Below are positions 43,350 through 51,715 of a stretch of DNA of 64,000 bases, piece after piece. The position numbers and the translations under genes are program-made. The notes under the pieces are model-generated. The model was not told the origin of the DNA. It worked only from the letters and a program-made list of their open reading frames with translations, and made no database searches. The stretch comes from Streptomyces fuscichromogenes (GTDB taxonomy: Bacteria; Actinomycetota; Actinomycetes; Streptomycetales; Streptomycetaceae): assembly GCF_014645815.1 (NCBI RefSeq), contig NZ_BMML01000007.1, positions 310,001 through 374,000 on the forward strand. Reading direction: 5' to 3'. Every line of letters begins with the position of its first letter. Position 1 is the stretch's first letter.

Positions 43350-44793
43350 CCGCCGTTCGGCGCTCCGGTGCGCAGGGGGCGGCGGTGGCCGGTCCGCGGA
43401 CCGGGTGCGCCGCGTCCGACGGCGGGTGCGGCCTGTCCTCGCAGGCCATGACCAGGGAGCGCGGCCCCAGGGTGATCGCGGGGCGCGGTGCCCGCGCTAC
43501 GTGTCCGGGACGATGGCGCAGGCGCACGCGGCCGGCGATGGTCGCGAGCGCCACGGTGGCCTCCACCATGGCGAACTCGTCGCCGAGGCACTTGCGGTTG
43601 CCCGCGGAGAACGGCATCGCCGCGCGCCGCTGTCCGGCGGTGGGCCGCCCCGGCAGCCAGCGGTCCGGGTCGAAGCGTTCGGGGTCGGGGAACGACGCCG
43701 GGTCGTGGTGCAGCAGGTAGGGGCTGTAGAGCACGGTGGCACCCGCGGGCAGCCGGCACCCGGCGAGTTCCGTCTCCCGGGTGGTGACTCGGGTGAAGAG
43801 CCAGCCCGGCGACGCGTGGCGCAGTGTCTCGGTGATGACGCACCGGGTCCGGACGAGGTCCGGCAGATCACCGGGGCCGGGCCGACGGCCGCCCGGCAGG
43901 ACGGTGTCGAGCTCGGCGTGCAGGCTCCGCTCGGCCTCCGGATGGCGGGCCAGCAGGCTGAAGGCCGAGGCCAGGGACAGGGCCGAGGTCTCGGTGCCGG
44001 TGAGCAGCAGCGTGATCAGGTGGTCGTGGACCTCCTGGTCGGTGAGGGCCGCCCGGGTGCCGTCGCCGCGGGTGGCCGTCAGCAGCGTTCCCAGGACGTC
44101 GTCGCGGGCGGCGCCCCGGCGGCGTTCGGCGATCGCCGCGTCGACGACGGCGTGCAGGCGGGCGAGCGCGTGCCGGTAGCGGCGGTTGGCGGGGACCGGG
44201 AGCCGGAACAGGGCGTCGACCGGTACGACCGTGCGGACGAAGAGGCCGCGGACGACGTCGGCGAGCGAGTCCCGCACCTGGGCGGACGTCGTGTCGTCCA
44301 GCGCGTCGGAGAACAGGACCCGGCTGATCACGCGCGTCGTGAGGGTCGTCATCGCCTCCGTGACGGGAACCGCGCCACCCGGCTGCCATCCCTCGCACAC
44401 CGACTCGGCCTCCTCTGCGACGAGCTGCGTGTACGCGGCGACGTGGGACGGACGGAAAGCGGGCTGCAACAGCCTGCGTTTGTCCCGGTGCGCGGGCTGG
44501 CGGCAGGTGACCAGCCCGTCGCCCATCAGCCTGCCCAGTCTGTCGTAGAGCGGGCCCCCCTTGTCGAAGGTGTACGGGTCCATGAGCACCTCGTGGGCCA
44601 GCTCCGGATGGCACACCAGCCACGCGCGCCGGGGGCCCAGCCGTATCTCGACCAGGTCCCCGTGCGCGGGCAAGGAATGGAGAAACGCCAGCGGCCGACG
44701 GTACAAGGCGATAGCGTGGCCGAGAAGTGGGAATATGCCGGGAGCAGCACCTGCCGTCCATGTTCGTTTCTTTTCGAGCGCGGCACCGTTCAT
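43324..44793 (-). CDS. Cytochrome P450
   Basis: 489 residues. I-helix oxygen-activation motif LLLTGTETSAL, ExxR in ITETLRHASP (near 319), and haem loop FSAGNRKCLGDEFA with the ligand Cys near residue 402. AGGAGG lies five bases before the ATG at 44793, so the start is firm. There is no membrane anchor, as usual in bacteria. The stop lies inside the terpene synthase gene, giving a two-gene operon in which the P450 probably tailors the terpene. No ferredoxin gene is adjacent. Confidence 0.92.
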   Translation of the reverse strand: MNGAALEKKRTWTAGAAPGIFPLLGHAIALYRRPLAFLHSLPAHGDLVEIRLGPRRAWLVCHPELAHEVLMDPYTFDKGGPLYDRLGRLMGDGLVTCRQPAHRDKRRLLQPAFRPSHVAAYTQLVAEEAESVCEGWQPGGAVPVTEAMTTLTTRVISRVLFSDALDDTTSAQVRDSLADVVRGLFVRTVVPVDALFRLPVPANRRYRHALARLHAVVDAAIAERRRGAARDDVLGTLLTATRGDGTRAALTDQEVHDHLITLLLTGTETSALSLASAFSLLARHPEAERSLHAELDTVLPGGRRPGPGDLPDLVRTRCVITETLRHASPGWLFTRVTTRETELAGCRLPAGATVLYSPYLLHHDPASFPDPERFDPDRWLPGRPTAGQRRAAMPFSAGNRKCLGDEFAMVEATVALATIAGRVRLRHRPGHVARAPRPAITLGPRSLVMACEDRPHPPSDAAHPVRGPATAAPCAPERRTAGDHVVDGA

Positions 44794-45094
44794 GAAAACC
44801 TCCTGCCCAGCACGACACGTGAAATGAGCGAACCTGCTTCGGATCTGACATCCGAGACAAGTCCTGCCCAGTTCAACCGCGCCCAGGTTTCGGGAAACCT
44901 TTCTCCAAAGGGGCGCACGGGGGCACGTCGAAGCAGAAGGCGCGGAGGGTGAACACCTCTTGATGGACAATGCACTGACTGTGATTACTGCTGTCACCCC
45001 GATGCGGTCCCGCTCCCTGCGGCCGCACCGGTTCTCGGCGCTCGCCCTCGTGCTCGCTTGACCTGTCCCGGCGACAGGCCGAGGATCATGAGTC
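44794..45094. promoter_or_regulatory. Divergent promoter region of the P450/terpene operon and an acyl-CoA ligase
   Basis: About 300 bp with no established gene. It contains a possible 32-codon frame (44963-45061) encoding MDNALTVITAVTPMRSRSLR and more, without a well-placed RBS, which could be a leader peptide for the ligase gene or chance. Confidence 0.4.
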
Positions 45095-46597
45095 ATGACG
45101 CAGGGACAGGGCAGCACGGTGGACGGGGTGCTGCGGCGCAGCGCCCGGCGTACTCCCGCACGGGTGGCGGTGCGGTACGGCGAGCGGCAGTGGACGTACG
45201 AGGAACTCGACGACGCCGTCTCGCGCGCGGCGAGCGTCCTGCTCGGCCAGGGACTCGACCGCGGTGACCGGGTCGGCAGCTACGGACACAACTCCGACGC
45301 CTACCTGATCGCGTTCCTCGCCTGCGCCCGCGCCGGCCTGGTCCACGTCCCGGTCAACCAGAACCTGACCGGCGACGACCTCGCCTACCTCCTCGGCCAG
45401 TCGGGCAGCTCCCTGGTCCTCACCGACCCCGACCTCGCCGGCCGGCTCCCGGACGGCGTACCGGCACTGCCGCTGCGGGACGCCGACGGCTCACTGCTCG
45501 CCCGGCTCGCGGACGCGCCGCCGTACGACGGTCCCGAGCCGCGCACCGAGGATCTGGTGCAGTTGCTGTACACCTCCGGCACCACGGCGCTCCCCAAGGG
45601 CGCGATGATGACCCACCGGGCGCTGGTGCACGAGTACCTGAGCGCGATCGCCGCCCTCGACCTGAGCGCCGGTGACCGGCCCGCGCACGCGCTGCCGCTC
45701 TACCACTCCGCCCAGATGCACGTGTTCCTGCTGCCCTACCTCGCGGTGGGCGCGACCAACATCATCCTCGACGGTCCGGACGCCGACACCCTCTTCGACC
45801 TGGTCGAGGCCGGCGAGGTGGACAGCCTGTTCGCGCCGCCCACCGTGTGGATCTCACTCGCCAACCGCCCCGACTTCGCCACCCGCGACCTCGGCGGACT
45901 GCGCAAGGCCTACTACGGCGCGTCGATCATGCCGGTGCCCGTCCTGGAGCGGCTGCGCGAACGGCTCCCGAAACTCGCCCTGTTCAACTGCTTCGGGCAG
46001 AGCGAGATCGGACCGCTCGCCACCGTGCTCGCCCCCGAGGAGCACAAGGGACGGCTCGACTCCTGCGGCCGCACCGTCCTGTTCGTGGAGGCACGCGTGG
46101 TCGGCGAGGACGGCGAGGACGTGCCCGACGGCACGCCCGGCGAGATCGTCTACCGCTCACCGCAGCTGTGCGAGGGCTACTGGGACAAGCCCGAGGAGAC
46201 CGAAGAGGCCTTCCGGGACGGCTGGTTCCACTCCGGCGACCTCGCGGTACGCGACGCCGACGGCTACTACACGATCGTCGACCGGGTGAAGGACGTCATC
46301 AACTCCGGTGGCGTGCTGGTCGCTTCGCGCCAGGTCGAGGACGCCCTCTACAGCCACCACGCGGTCGCCGAGGCAGCCGTGATCGGCCTGCCCGACGAGC
46401 GGTGGATCGAGGCGGTCACCGCCGTCGTCGTACCGCGCGGCGAGATCGACGAGGCCGGGCTGATCGCCCATGTCAGGGAGAAGCTGCCCGCCTTCAAGGC
46501 GCCCAAGCGGATCCTGTTCGTCGACGCGCTGCCCCGCAACGCCAGCGGGAAGATCCTCAAGCGGGAGCTGCGGGAGCGGTTCGGTCCCGCCACCTGA
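45095..46597 (+). CDS. Acyl-CoA synthetase (class I adenylate-forming)
   Basis: 500 residues. AMP-binding loop LLYTSGTTALPKGAMM at about 151-166; YYGASIMPVPVLERL and FGQSEIGPLA in the core; HSGDLAVRDADGYYTIVDR at the hinge; and C-terminal GKILKRELR with the catalytic Lys. This is a medium/long-chain FadD-type ligase. The start is ATG 45095, with only a weak purine stretch upstream. It is divergent from the P450/terpene genes and followed by the phosphoesterase. No operator like those at 36332 or 53432 precedes it. Confidence 0.9.
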   Translation: MTQGQGSTVDGVLRRSARRTPARVAVRYGERQWTYEELDDAVSRAASVLLGQGLDRGDRVGSYGHNSDAYLIAFLACARAGLVHVPVNQNLTGDDLAYLLGQSGSSLVLTDPDLAGRLPDGVPALPLRDADGSLLARLADAPPYDGPEPRTEDLVQLLYTSGTTALPKGAMMTHRALVHEYLSAIAALDLSAGDRPAHALPLYHSAQMHVFLLPYLAVGATNIILDGPDADTLFDLVEAGEVDSLFAPPTVWISLANRPDFATRDLGGLRKAYYGASIMPVPVLERLRERLPKLALFNCFGQSEIGPLATVLAPEEHKGRLDSCGRTVLFVEARVVGEDGEDVPDGTPGEIVYRSPQLCEGYWDKPEETEEAFRDGWFHSGDLAVRDADGYYTIVDRVKDVINSGGVLVASRQVEDALYSHHAVAEAAVIGLPDERWIEAVTAVVVPRGEIDEAGLIAHVREKLPAFKAPKRILFVDALPRNASGKILKRELRERFGPAT

Positions 46598-46739
46598 GGA
46601 TCCTGGGGGCGGCTCTCGCGGGGCCCGGGACGTGAGTGTCGGCACACCGCCCGTCCAGGACCCAAGAAGTCTGGTTCCATACGGTGTGCGGCTTCCGACA
46701 CCACGTCCGCCGTTCACCGCCGGCGTGCACCTAACAGAC

Positions 46740-48248
46740 ATGCGCTGCTGCCTCCCCGTCCCCCTCGGCGCACTCGCGGGCATCCCCGGTCCCTGCGAGA
46801 CGCTGCGCTCCGCCTTCCTCCTCGCACCCGCTCTGCTCCGGTCCGCCCCCGTCCCCCGCCCCCGGCACCCCCGTTCCCTCTCCGCCGTCCACCTGGAACT
46901 GGTCACCCTCACCGAGGACCGCGCCGTCATCACCTGGCACACCGCCCTGCCCGGCACCGACGACGGAACCGGCCGGATGCTGCCCGCCGTCACCGAGGGC
47001 GAGGTGGTCTACGGCACCCACCCGGCCCGCCTGAACCGCACCGCCGGCGAGGACCGGCCCACCGCGTACCACCACGTGGAACTCACCGGCCTGGAGCCGG
47101 GCCAGACGTACTACTACCAGGCCCGTTCCCGGGGCGTGCCCGCCACCCCCACCGCGCTGCACCTGGTGCGCGGCAACGCGGTCGGCACCTCCCGCCACGG
47201 CCTGGACACCCCCGGCGGCCCCTACTCCTTCACCACCCCGCAGCCCCCGCCCGGCCGCCACCTGATCTCCCTGGCCCTCTGCAACGACCTGCACATCGGC
47301 GAGAGCGTAGCCGGTCTGGTGGCCGGGGTCCCCGTGCTGCGCGGCGTGGCCCAGCGGGCCGGACTGGCCCCCTACCCGGAGCTCATGAGCCGTGCCGTGG
47401 TGGCGGAGGCCCGCCGCCGCGGAGCCCGGCTGCTGCTGGCAGCCGGTGACATCTCCGCCGGCGGCGCACCGCGCGACCTGGCGGCGGCCAGAAGGATCCT
47501 GGACGGCTTCGGCACCCACCGACGGGACTACTTCGCCGTCCGGGGCAACCACGACCGCGGCGCGGGCGAGGACGACGCCTTCCACCGGGTGTTCGGTGGA
47601 GCCGACCGGCCCGGCTGGTTCGAGCACGACGTGGGTGGACTGCGGATCATCGGCCTCGACACCTATGACAAGCGCGGCAACGGCGCTGACGCGGGCGGCC
47701 TCGGCGCCGAGCAACTGTCCTGGTTCCGGCGCCGGTTGCGGGCCCACCGGGAACAGCCCACCGTCGTCTTCGGCCACCACCCGCTGACCGTCCGGGAGTC
47801 CCTCTTCCCGGTGAGTCCGGCGCAGCGCCTCGGCCGCCGCCAGGCCCGCGCGATTCTCCAGGCCTATGCCGCCGCCCCGGGTGTGTTCCTCCACCATGTG
47901 GGCCACACCCACCGCAACAAGCGCACCCATGTGCCCCTCGCTCCCCATGTGACTCTCCAGGAGGTCGGTGCGGCCAAGGAGTACCCCGGCGGGTTCCTCC
48001 TGCTGCGGATCCACAGCGGCGGCTACGCGCTCAACTTCTTCCGGGCGCGCGCCGCCGAGGCCCTGGAGTGGAACGAACGCAGCCGCCGGCAGGCCGGCGG
48101 GCTGTGGCCGTACCACGCGCTCGGCCGGACGGTCGCCGAGCGCAACAGCGTCACCGCCCGCGACCTGTCCGGCATCGGCCGGCTGGTGCCGGCGGATTCG
48201 CCCCAAGGGATGACGACGGTCCCGAACGCCCGCCCGGAGGTGGCCTGA
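46740..48248 (+). CDS. Metallophosphoesterase with purple-acid-phosphatase-like Fn3 domain
   Basis: About 502 residues from the ATG at 46740; the true start is uncertain and the first 40 residues may be a poor signal peptide. An Fn3-like N-terminal domain (HHVELTGLEPGQTYYYQARS) precedes a calcineurin-like phosphoesterase with all metal motifs: LCNDLHIG, AAGDIS, RGNHDRG, FGHHPL and GHTHRNKR. It probably hydrolyses phosphoesters in an extracytoplasmic or membrane-associated setting. A perfect hairpin spans its stop codon. Confidence 0.87.
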   Translation: MRCCLPVPLGALAGIPGPCETLRSAFLLAPALLRSAPVPRPRHPRSLSAVHLELVTLTEDRAVITWHTALPGTDDGTGRMLPAVTEGEVVYGTHPARLNRTAGEDRPTAYHHVELTGLEPGQTYYYQARSRGVPATPTALHLVRGNAVGTSRHGLDTPGGPYSFTTPQPPPGRHLISLALCNDLHIGESVAGLVAGVPVLRGVAQRAGLAPYPELMSRAVVAEARRRGARLLLAAGDISAGGAPRDLAAARRILDGFGTHRRDYFAVRGNHDRGAGEDDAFHRVFGGADRPGWFEHDVGGLRIIGLDTYDKRGNGADAGGLGAEQLSWFRRRLRAHREQPTVVFGHHPLTVRESLFPVSPAQRLGRRQARAILQAYAAAPGVFLHHVGHTHRNKRTHVPLAPHVTLQEVGAAKEYPGGFLLLRIHSGGYALNFFRARAAEALEWNERSRRQAGGLWPYHALGRTVAERNSVTARDLSGIGRLVPADSPQGMTTVPNARPEVA

Positions 48249-48262
48249 GGAAGGCCACCTCC
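48236..48262 (+). terminator. Perfect 11-bp hairpin spanning the phosphoesterase stop
   Basis: GGAGGTGGCCT (48236-48246) and AGGCCACCTCC (48252-48262) pair without mismatch around a 5-base loop. The left arm includes the last codons, and the TGA stop begins in it. Confidence 0.75.
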
Positions 48263-48275
48263 GTAGCGTGGGGAC

Positions 48276-48995
48276 ATGTCGACCCTGTGGGAACTCATGC
48301 AGGACTGCATCCCTGACGACCACGCTCGCCAGGTCACCTCCCGCTACTACCTCGACGAAGCCATGCGCTCGCCGCGGGCACCGGACCGGGTGGTCGACCT
48401 CGGCTGCGGCAGGGGCACCTCGGCCGAGCTCTTCCGCAAGCACGCCTCCGGCATCCGCTGGGTGGGAGTCGACATCCGTGATTCGCCGGAGGCCGCGCAG
48501 CGCACGCCCGGCGCCGACAGCGTGGTGTACTTCGACGGCGTCAACCTGCCGTTCCGCTCCGACGCCGTGCCGCTCGTCTACTCGCACCAGGTCTTCGAAC
48601 ACGTGGCCCGGCCCAGGGAACTGCTCGCGGAGGTGGGCCGGGTGCTGCGTCCGGGCGGCCTTTTCATCGGCAGCACCTCCCAGTTCGAGCCGTACCACTC
48701 CTTCAGCCTCTGGAACTACACGCCCTACGGATTCCGGGTACTGGTCGAGGAGGCCGGGCTCGCCCTGGAGGAGATCCGGCCCTCGCTCGACGGCGTCACC
48801 CTGATCATGCGCACTTACCACGGCGCCCGGAAGCAGGAGTACGGCCGCTTCTGGCGGACGGAGTCGCCGCTCAACACGGAGATCGACGCCTGGGCCCGCA
48901 AGAGCAGGCGGACCACGGCCCTGGTGAACCTCCGCAAGCTCACCTTCTGCGGTCAGTTCGCGTTCCGGGTGACCAAGCCGGACCCGCGCACCTGA
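48276..48995 (+). CDS. SAM-dependent methyltransferase
   Basis: 239 residues. Methyltransferase_11-type fold: motif I VVDLGCGRGTSAELF, acidic WVGVDIRDS, then LVYSHQVFEHVARP and VLRPGGLFIGST. The C-terminal part (YHGARKQEYGRFWRTESPLN) is basic and aromatic. The start is ATG 48276. It begins just after the hairpin ending the phosphoesterase gene, so it probably has its own promoter or depends on read-through. The substrate is unknown. Confidence 0.88.
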   Translation: MSTLWELMQDCIPDDHARQVTSRYYLDEAMRSPRAPDRVVDLGCGRGTSAELFRKHASGIRWVGVDIRDSPEAAQRTPGADSVVYFDGVNLPFRSDAVPLVYSHQVFEHVARPRELLAEVGRVLRPGGLFIGSTSQFEPYHSFSLWNYTPYGFRVLVEEAGLALEEIRPSLDGVTLIMRTYHGARKQEYGRFWRTESPLNTEIDAWARKSRRTTALVNLRKLTFCGQFAFRVTKPDPRT

Positions 48996-49055
48996 CATCC
49001 GGGCCGCGCCGAAATCCGTTGCGACACCGGGCCGCGGACCCCGAGGATCAGCGTC

Positions 49056-49892
49056 ATGCCCACTTTCAGCGCAGCCGACGGAACCCGCCTCACCTACCAC
49101 GTCAGAGGCGAGGGCGAACCGCTCGTCGTGCTGCCGGGCGGCCCCATGCGCGCCTCCGCCTACCTCGGGGACCTCGGCGGTCTGGCGGCCCGGCGCCGGC
49201 TGATCCTGCTCGACCTGCGCGGCACCGGTGACTCCGCGAAGCCCGTCGACCCGGCGTCGTACCGCTGCGACCGACAGGTCGACGACGTGGAGATATTGCG
49301 CGCCCACATAGGGCTCGACCATATGGACGTGCTGGCGCACTCGGCGGGTGCCAGCCTGGCGATCCTGTACGCGGCGGCCCATCCGCGGCGGGTACGGCGG
49401 CTCGCGCTGATCACCGGCAACCCCTCGGCCCTCGGCCTGCGGGCCACCCCCGAGGAGCGGTTGGCCGCGGCCCGGCTGCGGGTGGGGGAACCCTGGTTCG
49501 AGGAGGCGTTCCCCGCGCTGGAGGCGTGGCTGACCGGCGCCGGGGACTTCGACGAGGTCTTCATGCCCTTCTTCCACGGCCGCTGGGACGACGCCGCCCG
49601 GGCCCATGTCGCGGCCACCGAGGAACAGACCGACTTCGAGGCCGGCGACCGCTACTTCGCCGAGGGCGCCTTCACCCCGGACGCCACCCGGACCGCCCTG
49701 CGCGCCCTTGCCGCCCCTGTCCTGGTCTACGCCGGTGAGCTCGACGGCGGACCCAGCCCGGCCCTGGCCCGGCGGACCGCCGAGCTCTTCCCGCTCGCCG
49801 AGGTCGCCGTGCAGCCCGGCGCCGCTCACTACCCCTGGCTCGACGACCCCGAGTGGTTCGTCCGCCGTACCGCCGCCTTCCTGGACTCCTGA
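49056..49892 (+). CDS. Alpha/beta-hydrolase
   Basis: 278 residues. Oxyanion motif LPGGPMRAS, LLDLRGTGDSA, nucleophile elbow VLAHSAGAS with Ser in HSAGA, the acid in AGELDGGPSP and His in GAAHYPWLDDP. The fold resembles proline-iminopeptidase/epoxide-hydrolase relatives. The start is ATG 49056. Its 3' end overlaps the converging sulfatase-like gene by 64 bp. The substrate is unknown. Confidence 0.9.
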   Translation: MPTFSAADGTRLTYHVRGEGEPLVVLPGGPMRASAYLGDLGGLAARRRLILLDLRGTGDSAKPVDPASYRCDRQVDDVEILRAHIGLDHMDVLAHSAGASLAILYAAAHPRRVRRLALITGNPSALGLRATPEERLAAARLRVGEPWFEEAFPALEAWLTGAGDFDEVFMPFFHGRWDDAARAHVAATEEQTDFEAGDRYFAEGAFTPDATRTALRALAAPVLVYAGELDGGPSPALARRTAELFPLAEVAVQPGAAHYPWLDDPEWFVRRTAAFLDS

Positions 49893-51604
49893 GCCGGACC
49901 GGGCGCCTGCGGTCCGAACGCCTTCAGGAAGCGGTCGCGGAACTTGTCCATCGCCCAGATCGGCGCGTCGGGGGCGGGTTTGAGACCCGGCGTCCAGTCC
50001 CAGCCGGCGACCCGCTCCAGGACCGCCGGATCGTGGGCCACGATCGTGACGGGGACGTCCCGGCGCGGGCTGCCGGCGACGACCTCCGGACGGGGCTGGT
50101 GGTCGCCGAGGAAGACCAGGACCGTGTCCCGGTGGGCGTAGCGCCGCATGAACCCGAACAGGCTGCGCAGCGAGTACTCGATCGAGGCCCGGTACTCGGC
50201 GCGCACGCGCTCGGTGTCCTTCCAGACCTCCGCCGGATCCTTGCCCGCCCGCTGGATCGGCCCGAAGACCGAGCCGTCACCGAGGCCCTTCCAGTCGATC
50301 ATGCGGGGGAGGGGCGCCCAGGGCTGGTGACTGGAGGCCAGGATGATCTCCGCCATCAGCGGGCGCCGGTTCTTCCGCGCGTACTCCAGGCGGTCGAAGG
50401 CATCGAGGGTGAACTGGTCGGGGACGGGCGTCCAGCTGAAGTACGGGCCGTGGTAGCCGAGGTGCGTGGAGTCGTAGGAGCGGTCGAGGCCGAAGTACCG
50501 GGCCTCCGGCCAGGCCTTGCGGACGCCCGGGACGACACCGACCGTGCGCCACGCGCCGGTCCTGCGGAAGTACCGGTTGAGGGTCATCCGGTCGCCGGAG
50601 ACCAGCTGGCGGTAGCGCTGCTGGTTGTCGATCCACAGCCCGGACAGCAGCGTGGCGTGGCACATCCAGCTGCCCGCCCCGAGCACCGGGGACCGCAGCC
50701 AGCCGCTGCGCGCCTCGAAACCGGCTGCCCCGAGGGAGGCCTCGCCCTCCTTGAGGACCGCCCCGACCGGCCCCGCCATCGCCGGGTCCTCGATCGCCGT
50801 ACGGCCGTAGCTCTCGACGAACGTGAACAGCACGTCCTTGCCGCGCAGACCCGTCAGCAGCCGGTCCGGCGGAGTGCTCCGGAAGGCGTCGACGGCGGCC
50901 TCCGCCGCGAAGACCCGCTCGTCCGCCAGACCGGCGCGGACCGCCCGCACCCGGTCGTCCACCAACTGCGCGTCGAGCGTCGAGGCGACGGGCTCGCCGC
51001 CGGCCCGGAGGCCGAAGGTGGCACAGGTGACCCAGACGACGGCCAGCACCAGCGTGGTACGGCCGGCGGGCGGACGCCGGCGTGCCATCCGCTCGGCGAG
51101 CCGCACCAGGGCGAGGGCGGTCGCGGCCGGCACGGCCGCGGCCAGGAGCACGGCCCCGGCGATCGCGAGCACCTCACTGGTCCGGCCGAACGACTCCCGT
51201 ACGTAGTCCGCCGCGTCGTCCAGCAGGACCCAGTCGAGCACCAGGTCGAACGGCCGTTGCAGCACCGAGTAGAAGCCCATGTCCAGGCACTTCACCAGCG
51301 TCAGCAGCCCGATCGCCGCGCCCGCCAGCACCGCGGTGACGCGCCGCGCCCGTCCGGGCAGCACCAGCAGCACGGCCACGAGCACGATCCCCTCGGCGGG
51401 GAGGCGCATGAACGCGGGCGGCGTGAGCAGGTCGAGCCGGTTCGGCAGCAGCAGCGTGGCCAGCAGCAGGACGGCGGAGCCGACGGTCGTGCCCACCCTG
51501 ATGCCCCGGGCGGTGCGCGGGTGCCCGCGCCGCCGGCCCTCGTCGGGGCTCGGACCGGCCGGGGGAGCGGTCTCCGGCGGCCGGGCGGGCGTAGGGTGCG
51601 ACAC
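49829..51604 (-). CDS. LTA-synthase-like membrane sulfatase
   Basis: 591 residues from the GTG at 51604, which has AAGGA six bases upstream; a GTG at 51619 is the alternative. A Pro-rich cytoplasmic N-terminus is followed by about five membrane helices (residues about 35-200). A large extracytoplasmic alkaline-phosphatase-superfamily domain then begins at DVLFTFVESYGRTAIED and includes LGAGSWMCHATLLSG (nucleophile region), LASSHQPWAP and VFLGDHQPRPE. The expected catalytic Thr appears as Ser or Cys nearby, so activity is uncertain. Probably a polyglycerol-phosphate or cell-envelope transferase. Confidence 0.83.
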   Translation of the reverse strand: MSHPTPARPPETAPPAGPSPDEGRRRGHPRTARGIRVGTTVGSAVLLLATLLLPNRLDLLTPPAFMRLPAEGIVLVAVLLVLPGRARRVTAVLAGAAIGLLTLVKCLDMGFYSVLQRPFDLVLDWVLLDDAADYVRESFGRTSEVLAIAGAVLLAAAVPAATALALVRLAERMARRRPPAGRTTLVLAVVWVTCATFGLRAGGEPVASTLDAQLVDDRVRAVRAGLADERVFAAEAAVDAFRSTPPDRLLTGLRGKDVLFTFVESYGRTAIEDPAMAGPVGAVLKEGEASLGAAGFEARSGWLRSPVLGAGSWMCHATLLSGLWIDNQQRYRQLVSGDRMTLNRYFRRTGAWRTVGVVPGVRKAWPEARYFGLDRSYDSTHLGYHGPYFSWTPVPDQFTLDAFDRLEYARKNRRPLMAEIILASSHQPWAPLPRMIDWKGLGDGSVFGPIQRAGKDPAEVWKDTERVRAEYRASIEYSLRSLFGFMRRYAHRDTVLVFLGDHQPRPEVVAGSPRRDVPVTIVAHDPAVLERVAGWDWTPGLKPAPDAPIWAMDKFRDRFLKAFGPQAPGPAQESRKAAVRRTNHSGSSSQG

Positions 51605-51715
51605 CGGCGGTCCTTCCACGCGGCAGTCGTGACACTGCGTGCATGATCGACGTCAGATCGTGCGCACAGAGTACGGCCCGCGAACCGCCTCGCGGCGGTG
51701 GCACACCCATGCGTT

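Noticed and set aside
46731..49829. Minus-strand open frame of over 1000 codons
   Set aside because: Antisense to the phosphoesterase, methyltransferase and hydrolase genes; skewed composition.
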